A stretch of DNA of 15,038 nt from UBA9547 sp044349205 (lineage in GTDB: Bacteria; Bacteroidota; Bacteroidia; Cytophagales; UBA9547). Made by a program: the position numbers and the translations under genes. Position 1 is the stretch's first letter; every line of letters begins with the position of its first letter. The notes beneath the pieces are model-generated. The model saw only the letters and a program-made list of their open reading frames with translations, was not told where the DNA came from and made no database searches. The stretch spans positions 1-15,038 of the forward strand of contig JBIKRJ010000039.1 of NCBI GenBank assembly GCA_044349205.1, written 5' to 3'. Shown in pieces: positions 1 to 7,154 of this stretch.

Positions 1-1
1 C

Positions 2-1099
2 AAACCACCTGTAGAAAGAGGAAAAAAGCCGATTAAATCCTTGATTTTGACTCCCACGCGCGAACTTGCGATTCAGATTGCCGACAGTTTTGCGGCATAC
101 GGACGCTATTGCCATTTGGCTCATACGGTGGTGTTTGGTGGTGTACCGCAAAAAGCGCAAACCGATGCTTTGAGCAAAGGCGTCGATATATTGATTGCTA
201 CCCCTGGTCGTTTGCTCGACTTGATGAATCAAGGTTTTATCAATCTTCAACACATCGAGCTCTTTGTGTTGGACGAGGCTGACCGCATGTTGGACATGGG
301 TTTTGTAAACGACGTGAAAAAGGTCATTGCCAAATTGCCTCCAAAAAGGCAATCGCTCTTCTTTTCGGCTACTATGCCGCCCGAAATCCAAAAACTGGCC
401 GATACTATTTTGGTCAATCCAGTGAAAGTAGAAGTCACCCCCGTTTCGTCCACTGCCGAAAAGGTGCAACAAGCCATCTTCTTTGTGGAAAAAAGCAATA
501 AAAAACATTTGCTTCGCCATGTGCTAAAAGATTCCAGTTTTGGTAGCATTTTGGTTTTTACGCGTACCAAACATGGTGCCGATAAGGTAGTGAAAGACTT
601 GAACAGCATAGACATCAGTGCCGAAGCCATTCATGGCAACAAATCCCAGAATGCACGCCAAAGGGCTCTTTCCAATTTCAAATCTAAAGCCACACGGGTA
701 TTGGTGGCCACTGACATTGCCGCTCGAGGGATTGATATCGACGATTTACCCTTGGTCATCAATTACGAACTGCCCAACGAGCCAGAGACCTACGTGCATC
801 GAATAGGGCGCACGGGAAGAGCCGGAGCAAGCGGCATGGCTTTGTCTTTTTGCGATCAAGAAGAAAGGGCCTACCTGAAATTGATTCAAAAACTCATCAA
901 CAAAACTTTAACCGTTCAGGACAAACATCCTTTTTTGCCACAAGACCCTCGTTTCTTCATGGATATAGTTGCGCCCAGCAAATCGCCAAATGATAGACGA
1001 CCTTCTAAGAATTCATCTCATAGAGGCGGAAACAAGCGCCCTGTGAATTCTTCACCTAGAAGAGAGGAAGAAAAAAAATCTTGGTTTAGAAAGAGGTAG
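2..1099 (+). CDS. rhlE: DEAD-box ATP-dependent RNA helicase, RhlE type (5'-truncated by window edge)
   Basis: ATP-dependent RNA helicase that remodels RNA duplexes in ribosome assembly or mRNA turnover. The reading frame is open from base 2, so the N-terminus (Q motif and Walker A motif I) lies outside the window; the TTG at 41 is an internal Leu codon, not a start. Visible motifs in order: PTREL (Ia, about base 53), GG (in GGVPQ), TPGRL (Ib), DEAD (II, base 272), SAT (III), VFTRT (IV), ATDIAARGIDI (V) and HRIGRTGR (VI, base 797). Both RecA-like lobes are therefore represented. After about base 960 comes a low-complexity basic tail rich in Arg, Lys, Ser and Asn ending in WFRKR, typical of RhlE-like proteins and probably used for RNA binding. 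The assignment to RhlE rather than CsdA or DbpA rests on the compact core, the GGVPQKAQ segment and the short basic tail. No clear terminator follows. Confidence 0.93.
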   Translation, partial: KPPVERGKKPIKSLILTPTRELAIQIADSFAAYGRYCHLAHTVVFGGVPQKAQTDALSKGVDILIATPGRLLDLMNQGFINLQHIELFVLDEADRMLDMGFVNDVKKVIAKLPPKRQSLFFSATMPPEIQKLADTILVNPVKVEVTPVSSTAEKVQQAIFFVEKSNKKHLLRHVLKDSSFGSILVFTRTKHGADKVVKDLNSIDISAEAIHGNKSQNARQRALSNFKSKATRVLVATDIAARGIDIDDLPLVINYELPNEPETYVHRIGRTGRAGASGMALSFCDQEERAYLKLIQKLINKTLTVQDKHPFLPQDPRFFMDIVAPSKSPNDRRPSKNSSHRGGNKRPVNSSPRREEEKKSWFRKR

Positions 1100-1146
1100 A
1101 TTACTACCAAGGTCAAATAGTAGTCCTAATCGTACGTTCTAAAAAG

Positions 1147-3456
1147 TTGGCTAAATTGCCAACAAATTTGGTACTAGTGAGAAAAATAATTTTTTACAGC
1201 TGGGCAAGTGTTACAGGTTTGTTCGTTACACTCATTCTATATGTCTTATTAGTCCAAATCAATTTTTTGTATCTCTTTGGCGAGATGCCAACTTTCGAGA
1301 AACTGGAAAATCCCAAAAACGAAGTGGCTTCGCAACTGTATTCGGAAGACAAAGTGCTTTTGGGAAAATATTTTCGGGAAAACCGTATTCCTGTGGAATA
1401 CGAAGAAATATCCCCTCTTTTTATCAATACCTTGTTGGCTACCGAAGATGCTCGCTTTTACGACCATTCGGGCATAGACTTGAAAGGCCTGATGGCGATA
1501 GTACCGTCTTTGATGGTGGGTAAAAAACGGGGTTCAAGTACCATTTCACAACAATTGGCCAAAAACCTTTTCGACACCAGAGACGAAAAGTATGAAGGCT
1601 TGTTGAGCAAGATTCCTTTGGTTCGGACGGTCATCATTAAAACAAAAGAATGGCTTACGGCCATAAAAATAGAACGCTCTTATACCAAAGAGGAAATTTT
1701 GACCATGTATCTTAACGCAGTCGATTTCGGTAGCAATGCATACGGTATTCAAGTGGCTTCCCAAACATTTTTCGGCAAAAAGCCAATGGAACTCACTTAT
1801 CCTGAATGTGCGGTGTTGGTTGGGGTGTTGAAAGCTCCTACGTTGTATAGCCCTATACTGAATCCTAACAATGCCATGAATAGGCGCAACACCGTGTTGG
1901 ACCAGTTGGCCAAATACAATTATATAAGCAATGAGACTTGTGATTCGATGCAAAAACTTCCGCTTGAATTGAAATTTCAAGTAGAAAATCACAATAAAGG
2001 TTCGGCAACGTATTTCCGTTCTATGGTCAGCAGTTTCCTAAATGATTGGTGCAAAAATAATGGCTACGACTTGTATTCAGATGGTCTGAAAATTTACACG
2101 ACCATCCACTCCAAGGTGCAGCTTTATGCCGAAAAAGCGGTAGAGGAACACATGAAAGAAGTACAGGGAAAATTCTTCCAGCATTGGAATGGCCGAAACC
2201 CGTGGGTGGATGAAAGCGGCAAAGAAATCCCCAATTTTATAGAGACAGTGGCAAAGCGTTCGGATATATACCAGCAGTACAAAATCGCTTACCAAGGCAA
2301 CGAAGATTCTATTCAATACTACATGGCCAAAAAAAGAAAGGCTACTTTGTTTTCGTACAAGGGCGACGTTGATACGCTCATTAGTCCAATCGATGAAATA
2401 AGATATTACAAAAAATACCTGCATGCGGGCTTTATAAGCATGGACCCCAATAATGGGCACATCAAGGCTTGGGTGGGAGGAGTCAACCACAAGTTTTTCA
2501 AATACGACCACGTAAAGCAGGGAAAAAGACAGCCCGGCTCTACCTTCAAACCCTTTGTGTATGCAACGGCCATGGAAAATGGCTACACTCCTTGCGACGA
2601 ATATCCCGATGTACCTACAACTTTCCAGTTTTTTGACGGTCAAGAAAACAAAACCTGGACACCCCAAAACAGCGAGGGCAAATACACAGGTGCCATGATG
2701 ACGCTCCGTCAGGCGATGGCAAGGTCGGTAAACTCGATTACAGCCAATATGATGAAAATATTGGGCCCCGAAAAAGTAGCCAACACGGCCAAGAAATTGG
2801 GAATTAACAGTCCGCTGGAGGCTGTGCCTGCATTATGCCTTGGTTCTAGCGACGTGTCTATATACGAGTTGGTAAATGCTTACGGCACTTTTGTAAACAA
2901 TGGCACATGGACAGAACCCATTTTTATAACCCGCATTGAAGACAAATATGGAAACGTGCTACAAGAATTTGTGCCACAAACCAAAGAGGCCATGAACGAG
3001 GAGAGTGCCTACTTGATGGTACACATGCTTAAAGGAGGAACTGAAGAAAAAGATGGCACTGCCTTGGGCTTGTACAGATATAAAATTTTTGGAGGCAACG
3101 AAATAGGGGGGAAAACGGGGACTACGTCAAACTATTCCGACGGTTGGTTTGTGGCCATTACCCACGACTTGGTGGCAGGTGCTTGGGTTGGTGGAGACGA
3201 CCGCAGCATACACTTTCGCACGTATGCCTTGGGACAAGGTTCCAAGTTGTCTTTGCCAATTGTGGGCAAGTTTTTCGAAAAGGTTTACGCCGATACCACC
3301 ACAGGCATTCGAAAAGGGTATTTCAAAAGACCCGAAGGTTTCAACATCGAACTGAACTGTCAGCGATACAAGTTGAACGGTAAAATTGCATTGCCAGACA
3401 GTACAGATGTACAGCAATACAAAAAACCCGAAAAAGTGAATTTCGATGATTTGTAA
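1147..3456 (+). CDS. Class A penicillin-binding protein (bifunctional transglycosylase/transpeptidase, PBP1a-like)
   Basis: Polymerises lipid II into glycan strands and cross-links the peptides; inner-membrane anchored with a periplasmic catalytic part. Residues 12-37 form the single N-terminal membrane helix. The GT51 domain follows, with the E100-D101 catalytic motif in ATEDARFYDHSG, the GSSTISQQLAKN motif from residue 129, and ERSYTKEEILTMYLN near 175-189. The transpeptidase domain has the nucleophile motif S465-T-F-K468, S527-V-N529 and K656-T-G. All key residues of both activities are present, and 769 aa is normal for the family. No ATG is available: the frame is open from 1090, and the best starts are TTG 1147, TTG 1156, TTG 1168 or GTG 1177. 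TTG 1147 is used here; GTG 1177 would still leave the membrane helix intact. It begins 47 bp after the helicase and could be read through from it. Confidence 0.95.
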   Translation: MAKLPTNLVLVRKIIFYSWASVTGLFVTLILYVLLVQINFLYLFGEMPTFEKLENPKNEVASQLYSEDKVLLGKYFRENRIPVEYEEISPLFINTLLATEDARFYDHSGIDLKGLMAIVPSLMVGKKRGSSTISQQLAKNLFDTRDEKYEGLLSKIPLVRTVIIKTKEWLTAIKIERSYTKEEILTMYLNAVDFGSNAYGIQVASQTFFGKKPMELTYPECAVLVGVLKAPTLYSPILNPNNAMNRRNTVLDQLAKYNYISNETCDSMQKLPLELKFQVENHNKGSATYFRSMVSSFLNDWCKNNGYDLYSDGLKIYTTIHSKVQLYAEKAVEEHMKEVQGKFFQHWNGRNPWVDESGKEIPNFIETVAKRSDIYQQYKIAYQGNEDSIQYYMAKKRKATLFSYKGDVDTLISPIDEIRYYKKYLHAGFISMDPNNGHIKAWVGGVNHKFFKYDHVKQGKRQPGSTFKPFVYATAMENGYTPCDEYPDVPTTFQFFDGQENKTWTPQNSEGKYTGAMMTLRQAMARSVNSITANMMKILGPEKVANTAKKLGINSPLEAVPALCLGSSDVSIYELVNAYGTFVNNGTWTEPIFITRIEDKYGNVLQEFVPQTKEAMNEESAYLMVHMLKGGTEEKDGTALGLYRYKIFGGNEIGGKTGTTSNYSDGWFVAITHDLVAGAWVGGDDRSIHFRTYALGQGSKLSLPIVGKFFEKVYADTTTGIRKGYFKRPEGFNIELNCQRYKLNGKIALPDSTDVQQYKKPEKVNFDDL

Positions 3457-3499
3457 AATCTAATTTTAGCTTTTGACCCAAACCATTGAAACCAAACTT

Positions 3500-3525
3500 G
3501 CTTTAAAGTGTTGTACACAACAAAG
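3500..3525. repeat. Nested inverted repeat between the PBP gene and uvrC
   Basis: A central palindrome, TGTTGT-ac-ACAACA (3509-3522), is flanked by an outer GCTTT (3500-3504) and AAAGC (3521-3525) pair. As RNA it could fold into a compact hairpin; as DNA it resembles a dimeric regulator site. There is no T-run straight after it, so a classical intrinsic terminator is not supported. It is the most symmetrical element in the 106-bp gap. Function unknown. Confidence 0.35.
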
Positions 3526-3546
3526 CGGTGCTTCCCAAGCCCTATG

Positions 3547-3563
3547 AAGGACAAATCCTTTCA
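3547..3563 (+). promoter_or_regulatory. Possible start-site hairpin of uvrC (AAGGA paired with TCCTT)
   Basis: AAGGA (3547-3551), a Shine-Dalgarno-like sequence 11 nt before the uvrC ATG, is followed after the loop CAAA by its complement TCCTT (3556-3560). With one bulged T the stem extends to TGA/TCA and takes in the A of the start codon. This could sequester both ribosome-binding elements. The stem is short, and Bacteroidota use SD pairing weakly, so the functional claim is tentative. Confidence 0.3.
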
Positions 3564-5194
3564 TGAATCTACAAGAAAAAATTCGCAACCTTCCTAGCAA
3601 GCCCGGCATTTACCAATATTTCAACGCCGACGGTACCCTTATATATGTTGGAAAAGCCAAAAATTTAAAGAAAAGGGTCTCTTCTTATTTTTTAAAAACG
3701 GCGCAACACAGCCGCAAGACCTTGAACATGGTCAGCCAAATTGCCGAAATGGAATTTACCGTGGTAAACAGTGAATGGGAGGCCTTTTTACTAGAAAATA
3801 ATTTCATAAAATCGTTTCAGCCGAAGTATAACATACTGCTACGCGACGACAAGACCTATCCCTACATCTGTGTAACCAATGAACCTTTTCCGCGTGTTTA
3901 CAGCACAAGGCGAGTAAATAAGTCGGATGGAAAGTATTTTGGGCCTTTCTCGAATGTAAAGGTGATGTACAATATGTTAGAACTATGCATAAAACTTTAC
4001 CACATACGCACTTGTGATTTGAATCTAAGTCCACGAAGTATTCAAAATGAAAAGTTCAAAGTATGTATGGAATACCACCTTGGAAATTGCAAAGGCCCTT
4101 GTGCAAACCACCAAAGCCAAGAAGACTATTTGGCGCATATTCGCGAGGCGGAAAATGTATTGAAAGGCAATGTGCAGGCTGCCAAAAAGTTTTTGCAGGA
4201 AAGTATGGCGCAACATGCGGCTAACCTCGAATTTGAGCAAGCTGAAGTGTACCGAAAAAAACTGGAATTGATAGTGCAATATCAATCAAAATCGGTGGTG
4301 AGCAATGCCAACAGTACAGCCAATTTTCATGTATTGACGGTGATAGGAAGCGAAGAAAATGTGGACATGAACTACCTAAAAGTAGTGGGAGGCAACATTC
4401 GCTATTCGGACAATTACCGCATAAAACGAGTATTGGACGAATTGGACGAGGAGATATTTTTTTACAAGTTATTTGACTTTTTTTCTAAAGAACGACTTGA
4501 CGGCAAAATAGAAGTGCTGACCAACATCGAGACGAGTTTTTCTATCGACGATAAAATAACGGTGACATTGCCCAAAGCGGGCTTCAAAAAGCAGCTGGTC
4601 GATATGTCGTTAAAAAATTTGGATGCGCACATTCGGCACCGCGAAATGAACAAGTTGGATAAGGAAGAAGAAAAACTGCGCGTAGTAAAGCTTTTGCAAA
4701 AAGAGCTCCACTTGCCCGATTTGCCTTTGCACATTGAATGTTTCGACAATTCCAATTTGCAAGGCACCAATGCGGTGTCGGCAGTGGTGTGTTTCAAAAA
4801 TGGAAAACCTTCCAAGAAAGACTATCGACATTACAACGTAAGGACAGTGGAAGGGCCAAACGATTTCGATACGATGAAAGAGGTTGTTTTTCGTAGGTAT
4901 CGTCGCCTGCTCGACGAGCAAAAATCCTTGCCAAACCTGATTGTGATAGACGGTGGCAAGGGGCAATTGGGCGTAGCAGTAGAAGTGTTGAAAGAGCTGG
5001 GTATATATGGCAAAGTGAGCATTGTAAGTATCGCCAAAAGACTAGAGGAAATTTATTTTCCGGGCGATGAGCTACCACTGCATTTAAGTAAAAAGTCGCC
5101 TGCGATGTTGCTTTTACAACATTTGCGCAATGAAGCCCATCGGTTTGGCATCACCTTTCATCGGAAAAAAAGAAGCCGTGCGGCATTGAAGTAA
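3563..5194 (+). CDS. uvrC: Excinuclease ABC subunit C, lacking the C-terminal helix-hairpin-helix domain
   Basis: Dual-incision nuclease of nucleotide excision repair; acts with UvrA and UvrB. The N-terminal GIY-YIG nuclease (residues 10-95) shows PGIYQYF, LIYVGKAKNLKKRV and the Glu in EWEAFLLENN. A cysteine cluster (CMEYHLGNCKGPC, about 169-181) and a UVR/UvrB-contact motif (NLEFEQAEVYRKKLELI, about 221-237) follow. The RNase H-like C-terminal nuclease has D395 in ECFDNSN, D463 in VIDGGKGQ and H526 in NEAHRFGITFHR, the residues expected for 5' incision. The protein stops at residue 543, only about 17 residues after H526, while typical UvrC runs to about 600 and ends with two helix-hairpin-helix motifs. 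None of the three forward frames downstream encodes such a remnant. Start: the first ATG of the frame, 106 bp after the PBP gene. Family assignment is certain; the activity of the shortened form is an inference. Confidence 0.96.
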   Translation: MNLQEKIRNLPSKPGIYQYFNADGTLIYVGKAKNLKKRVSSYFLKTAQHSRKTLNMVSQIAEMEFTVVNSEWEAFLLENNFIKSFQPKYNILLRDDKTYPYICVTNEPFPRVYSTRRVNKSDGKYFGPFSNVKVMYNMLELCIKLYHIRTCDLNLSPRSIQNEKFKVCMEYHLGNCKGPCANHQSQEDYLAHIREAENVLKGNVQAAKKFLQESMAQHAANLEFEQAEVYRKKLELIVQYQSKSVVSNANSTANFHVLTVIGSEENVDMNYLKVVGGNIRYSDNYRIKRVLDELDEEIFFYKLFDFFSKERLDGKIEVLTNIETSFSIDDKITVTLPKAGFKKQLVDMSLKNLDAHIRHREMNKLDKEEEKLRVVKLLQKELHLPDLPLHIECFDNSNLQGTNAVSAVVCFKNGKPSKKDYRHYNVRTVEGPNDFDTMKEVVFRRYRRLLDEQKSLPNLIVIDGGKGQLGVAVEVLKELGIYGKVSIVSIAKRLEEIYFPGDELPLHLSKKSPAMLLLQHLRNEAHRFGITFHRKKRSRAALK

Positions 5195-5291
5195 AGTGCG
5201 TCGAGTGACTGTGGAAATGAACATTCAACCAAAGACAAAAGCAGGGTAAATAAAACCAAACAAACAATACTATTTTTTCATGTATTTTTCC

Positions 5292-5324
5292 TTTGGAAAA
5301 GAGCGTATTTATTGATTATCTTTG
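5292..5324 (+). promoter_or_regulatory. Bacteroidota-type promoter upstream of the small membrane protein gene
   Basis: TATCTTTG at 5317-5324 is an exact match to the Bacteroidota -7 consensus TAnnTTTG. A TTTG at 5292-5295 sits 21 nt upstream, close to the expected -33 spacing. The predicted transcription start, 4-6 nt past the -7 box, falls on or next to the ATG at 5329, which implies a nearly leaderless mRNA. Confidence 0.55.
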
Positions 5325-5328
5325 TTTT

Positions 5329-5529
5329 ATGAGCATTACGCAAGAGGCAGAAAATCATCCCATCGAAAGACCAAAAAACTCCATTGTATGGATTGTTTGG
5401 AACATCATGTTTGCCTTATTCTATCCTGTTTTGGCAGCCTTTTCGCTCATTATCATGGTTTTGATGTTTATCTCTTCTTCCCTTTCAAATTTTATTTCTT
5501 GGCTGGCAAAGCTCTTTAATCGGTCATGA
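5329..5529 (+). CDS. Small membrane protein of unknown function (66 aa)
   Basis: Not recognised as a named family. The chosen ATG at 5329 gives 66 residues: a polar N-terminus (MSITQEAENHPIERPKNS) followed by a long hydrophobic stretch (about 19-60) that could form two membrane helices, IVWIVWNIMFALFYPVLAAF and IIMVLMFISSSLSNF, and a basic end (LAKLFNRS). A TTG at 5293 would extend it by 12 residues, but that start lies upstream of the probable -7 box, so the ATG is preferred. Its TGA stop overlaps the ATG of the following DUF486 pseudogene (ATGA at 5526-5529), which suggests that the two were once translationally coupled. The frame is intact and has membrane-protein composition, so it is probably real, though no function can be read from it. 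Confidence 0.6.
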   Translation: MSITQEAENHPIERPKNSIVWIVWNIMFALFYPVLAAFSLIIMVLMFISSSLSNFISWLAKLFNRS

Positions 5530-5891
5530 AAGGATCTATACGATTCTGTTGCTTCTTGTTTCCAATTTTTTCATGACTCTGGCTTGGTACAGCCATTTGC
5601 AATTCAAAAAGATTTCTTGGCTGCAAGGTGTTGGATTGTTAGGTGTTATCTTAATTTCATGGGGTTTGGCTTTTTTCGAATATCTTTTTCAGGTGCCAGC
5701 CAACAAGATAGGTCACACCTCGAACGGTGGCCCCTTAAGCATGATAGAATTAAAAGCAGTACAAGAGGTCATTTCGCTTACGGTTTTTACTTTGGTGGCT
5801 GTTTACTAGTTCAAAACCGAAAAATTTAGTAGGAACACTTCACAGGTTTTATTTTTTTGGTTTTGACCGTATTTTTATTTTCAAGAAGTAA
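5526..5891 (+). pseudogene. Decayed DUF486 (DMT-superfamily-like) small membrane protein gene
   Basis: The largest open segment reads LLLVSNFFMTLAWYSHLQF, then GLLGVILISWGLAFFEYLF and QVPANKIGH, and later ELKAVQEVISLTVF. This is the signature of the approximately 110-aa DUF486 integral membrane family (COG3169). The gene is broken four times. (1) The ATG at 5526 is one base out of frame; one extra A in its AAA run would give MKRIYTILLLLVSNFF. (2) A TAG at 5807-5809 interrupts AVY-stop-FKTEKFSRN. (3) A one-base loss near 5834-5836 hides the next conserved segment, HFTGFIFLVLTVFLF. (4) A further lost T near 5880 hides a normal ending, FFKK-stop, at 5889-5891. The segment 5549-5809 could still be translated from TTG 5549 but would lack the final helix. 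The overlapping small gene upstream is intact. Family identity is confident; inactivation is well supported, though assembly error at homopolymers cannot be wholly excluded. Confidence 0.8.
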
Positions 5892-5997
5892 GTCATTGAT
5901 AATGAATTGGTAGGATATTTTTACGCACTACCATTTTCTTCTTTCGTGTACTTAAAATTTTTAAAATGATGGAAGAGCGGAGAAAAATCTTGAAAAA

Positions 5998-6035
5998 TGA
6001 CTAAATTTGTCATGAAATATAAGGTCAAATATGAC
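5998..6035 (+). promoter_or_regulatory. Promoter and probable autoregulatory operators of the XRE-Fic gene
   Basis: TAAATTTG at 6002-6009 fits the TAnnTTTG -7 consensus exactly; no good -33 element is seen. This box lies inside an inverted repeat, TGAC (5998-6001) and GTCA (6009-6012). A second inverted repeat, GTCA-aata-TGAC (6024-6035), straddles the ATG at 6031. The two also form a wider symmetric pair, TGTCAT (6008-6013) and ATGACA (6031-6036). Such an arrangement is what an XRE repressor encoded by the next gene would bind. Confidence 0.5.
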
Positions 6036-7098
6036 ATTTGCAGATACCATCACAGCCAAACGAAAAGAACTTGGCTACACCATTTTAAAAGTAAGCATGC
6101 TTTCGGGCATAGACCAGGCATTGCTTTCGAAATATGAAAACAATCAACGCCTGCCCTCGGAATCACACGTAAAATTTTTAGCCGAAAGTTTGAAAATGGA
6201 ATATGTAGAACTAAGGAAATTGTATTTGGCCGAAAAAATTTATTCCCTGTTGGAATATGAAACCAATCCTCTTGAAATTTTACAAGCTGCCGAAGACAGG
6301 GTGGAATATTTGAAGAGCCGAAACGTGTTTAGTCAAACCGAGCTCACCAAAAATGTGCAGGAGAAGTTACGCCTTGCCGATAAATTGAAAAGTAATTGGC
6401 AGGAAAAAAAGCCTTTGAATCAGACACAGTTACAGAAAATGAAGGGATATTTTGCCATAAAATATACCTACGACAGCAATCGTATTGAAGGAAATACTTT
6501 GACGTTGCAAGAAACACAACTAGTGGTAAACGAAGGGGTGACTATTGGAGGAAAATCTATGCGCGAGCATTTGGAAGCAATCAACCATTCGGAAGCTGTT
6601 GAATTTGTGGCCGATATGCTTGTGGGAAAGGAAGATATTACTCAGCGCAGCCTTCTTGAAATACACAGACTGGTGCTGAAAAGTATCGATAATGAAAATG
6701 CAGGAAAATATCGAAAGGTGCCTGTGCGAATTTCGGGAAGCGAGCACATGCCACCTCAGCCTTTCTTAATCGAAAAAATGATGGAGGATTTTTTCATCTA
6801 CTATGAAAGACAAAACCGGGTTTTGCACCCCATTTTGCTTGCCGCCGAAATGCACGAACGATTGGTCACGATTCACCCTTTTGTAGATGGAAACGGGCGC
6901 ACTTCCAGGTTGTTAATGAATTTTATTTTACTCAAAAACGGCTATACACTTACCATTTTAAAGGGTGATCCAAGTTCAAAAACGACTTATTTCAAATCGT
7001 TGGAGGCGGTGCAAACGCGTAATGACTCTAACCAATTCTATGACTTAATAGCCGATAGGGTAATTGCTTCTTTGGAAGAACACTTGGAATTAGTTTGA
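6031..7098 (+). CDS. XRE-family HTH fused to class II Fic domain (self-inhibited AMPylation-type protein)
   Basis: Fic enzymes usually transfer AMP from ATP to a protein hydroxyl. Residues 1-65 form an XRE/Cro-type helix-turn-helix (VSMLSGIDQALLSKYENNQRLP is its recognition region). A helical linker follows (about 66-135), then a Fic N-terminal segment carrying the inhibitory motif S149-N-R-I-E153-G154, matching (S/T)xxxE(G/N). The catalytic loop is H282-PFVDGNG-R290, a full HPFx(D/E)GNGR, so the active site is intact. The motif's position N-terminal to the core within the same protein makes this a class II Fic. Nothing resembling a separate antitoxin gene adjoins it; inhibition and DNA binding are built in. 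The ATG at 6031 lies in the second palindrome of the operator region, pointing to autorepression. It converges on metG with 56 bp between stops. The target protein is unknown. Confidence 0.9.
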   Translation: MTFADTITAKRKELGYTILKVSMLSGIDQALLSKYENNQRLPSESHVKFLAESLKMEYVELRKLYLAEKIYSLLEYETNPLEILQAAEDRVEYLKSRNVFSQTELTKNVQEKLRLADKLKSNWQEKKPLNQTQLQKMKGYFAIKYTYDSNRIEGNTLTLQETQLVVNEGVTIGGKSMREHLEAINHSEAVEFVADMLVGKEDITQRSLLEIHRLVLKSIDNENAGKYRKVPVRISGSEHMPPQPFLIEKMMEDFFIYYERQNRVLHPILLAAEMHERLVTIHPFVDGNGRTSRLLMNFILLKNGYTLTILKGDPSSKTTYFKSLEAVQTRNDSNQFYDLIADRVIASLEEHLELV

Positions 7099-7154
7099 TG
7101 TAATAATGTGTTAAGGGCGGTCTTTGACCATTTCGAATGTGATATTTGAGGATA

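Noticed and set aside
2..1099. Helicase start at TTG 41
   Set aside because: The frame is open to the window edge and the upstream codons fit the helicase, so the Q motif and Walker A region lie outside the window.
1103..1124. ACTAC/GTAGT pair after the helicase gene as a terminator
   Set aside because: A 5-bp AT-rich stem with a long loop and no T-tract; this occurs easily by chance.
2077..2667. 196-aa minus-strand open frame within the PBP gene
   Set aside because: It is antisense to strongly conserved PBP sequence, has no recognisable domain, and is explained as a shadow frame.
7109..7135. GGTC-ttt-GACC inverted repeat between fic and metG as a bidirectional terminator
   Set aside because: The stem is only 4 bp and there is no T-run on either strand.
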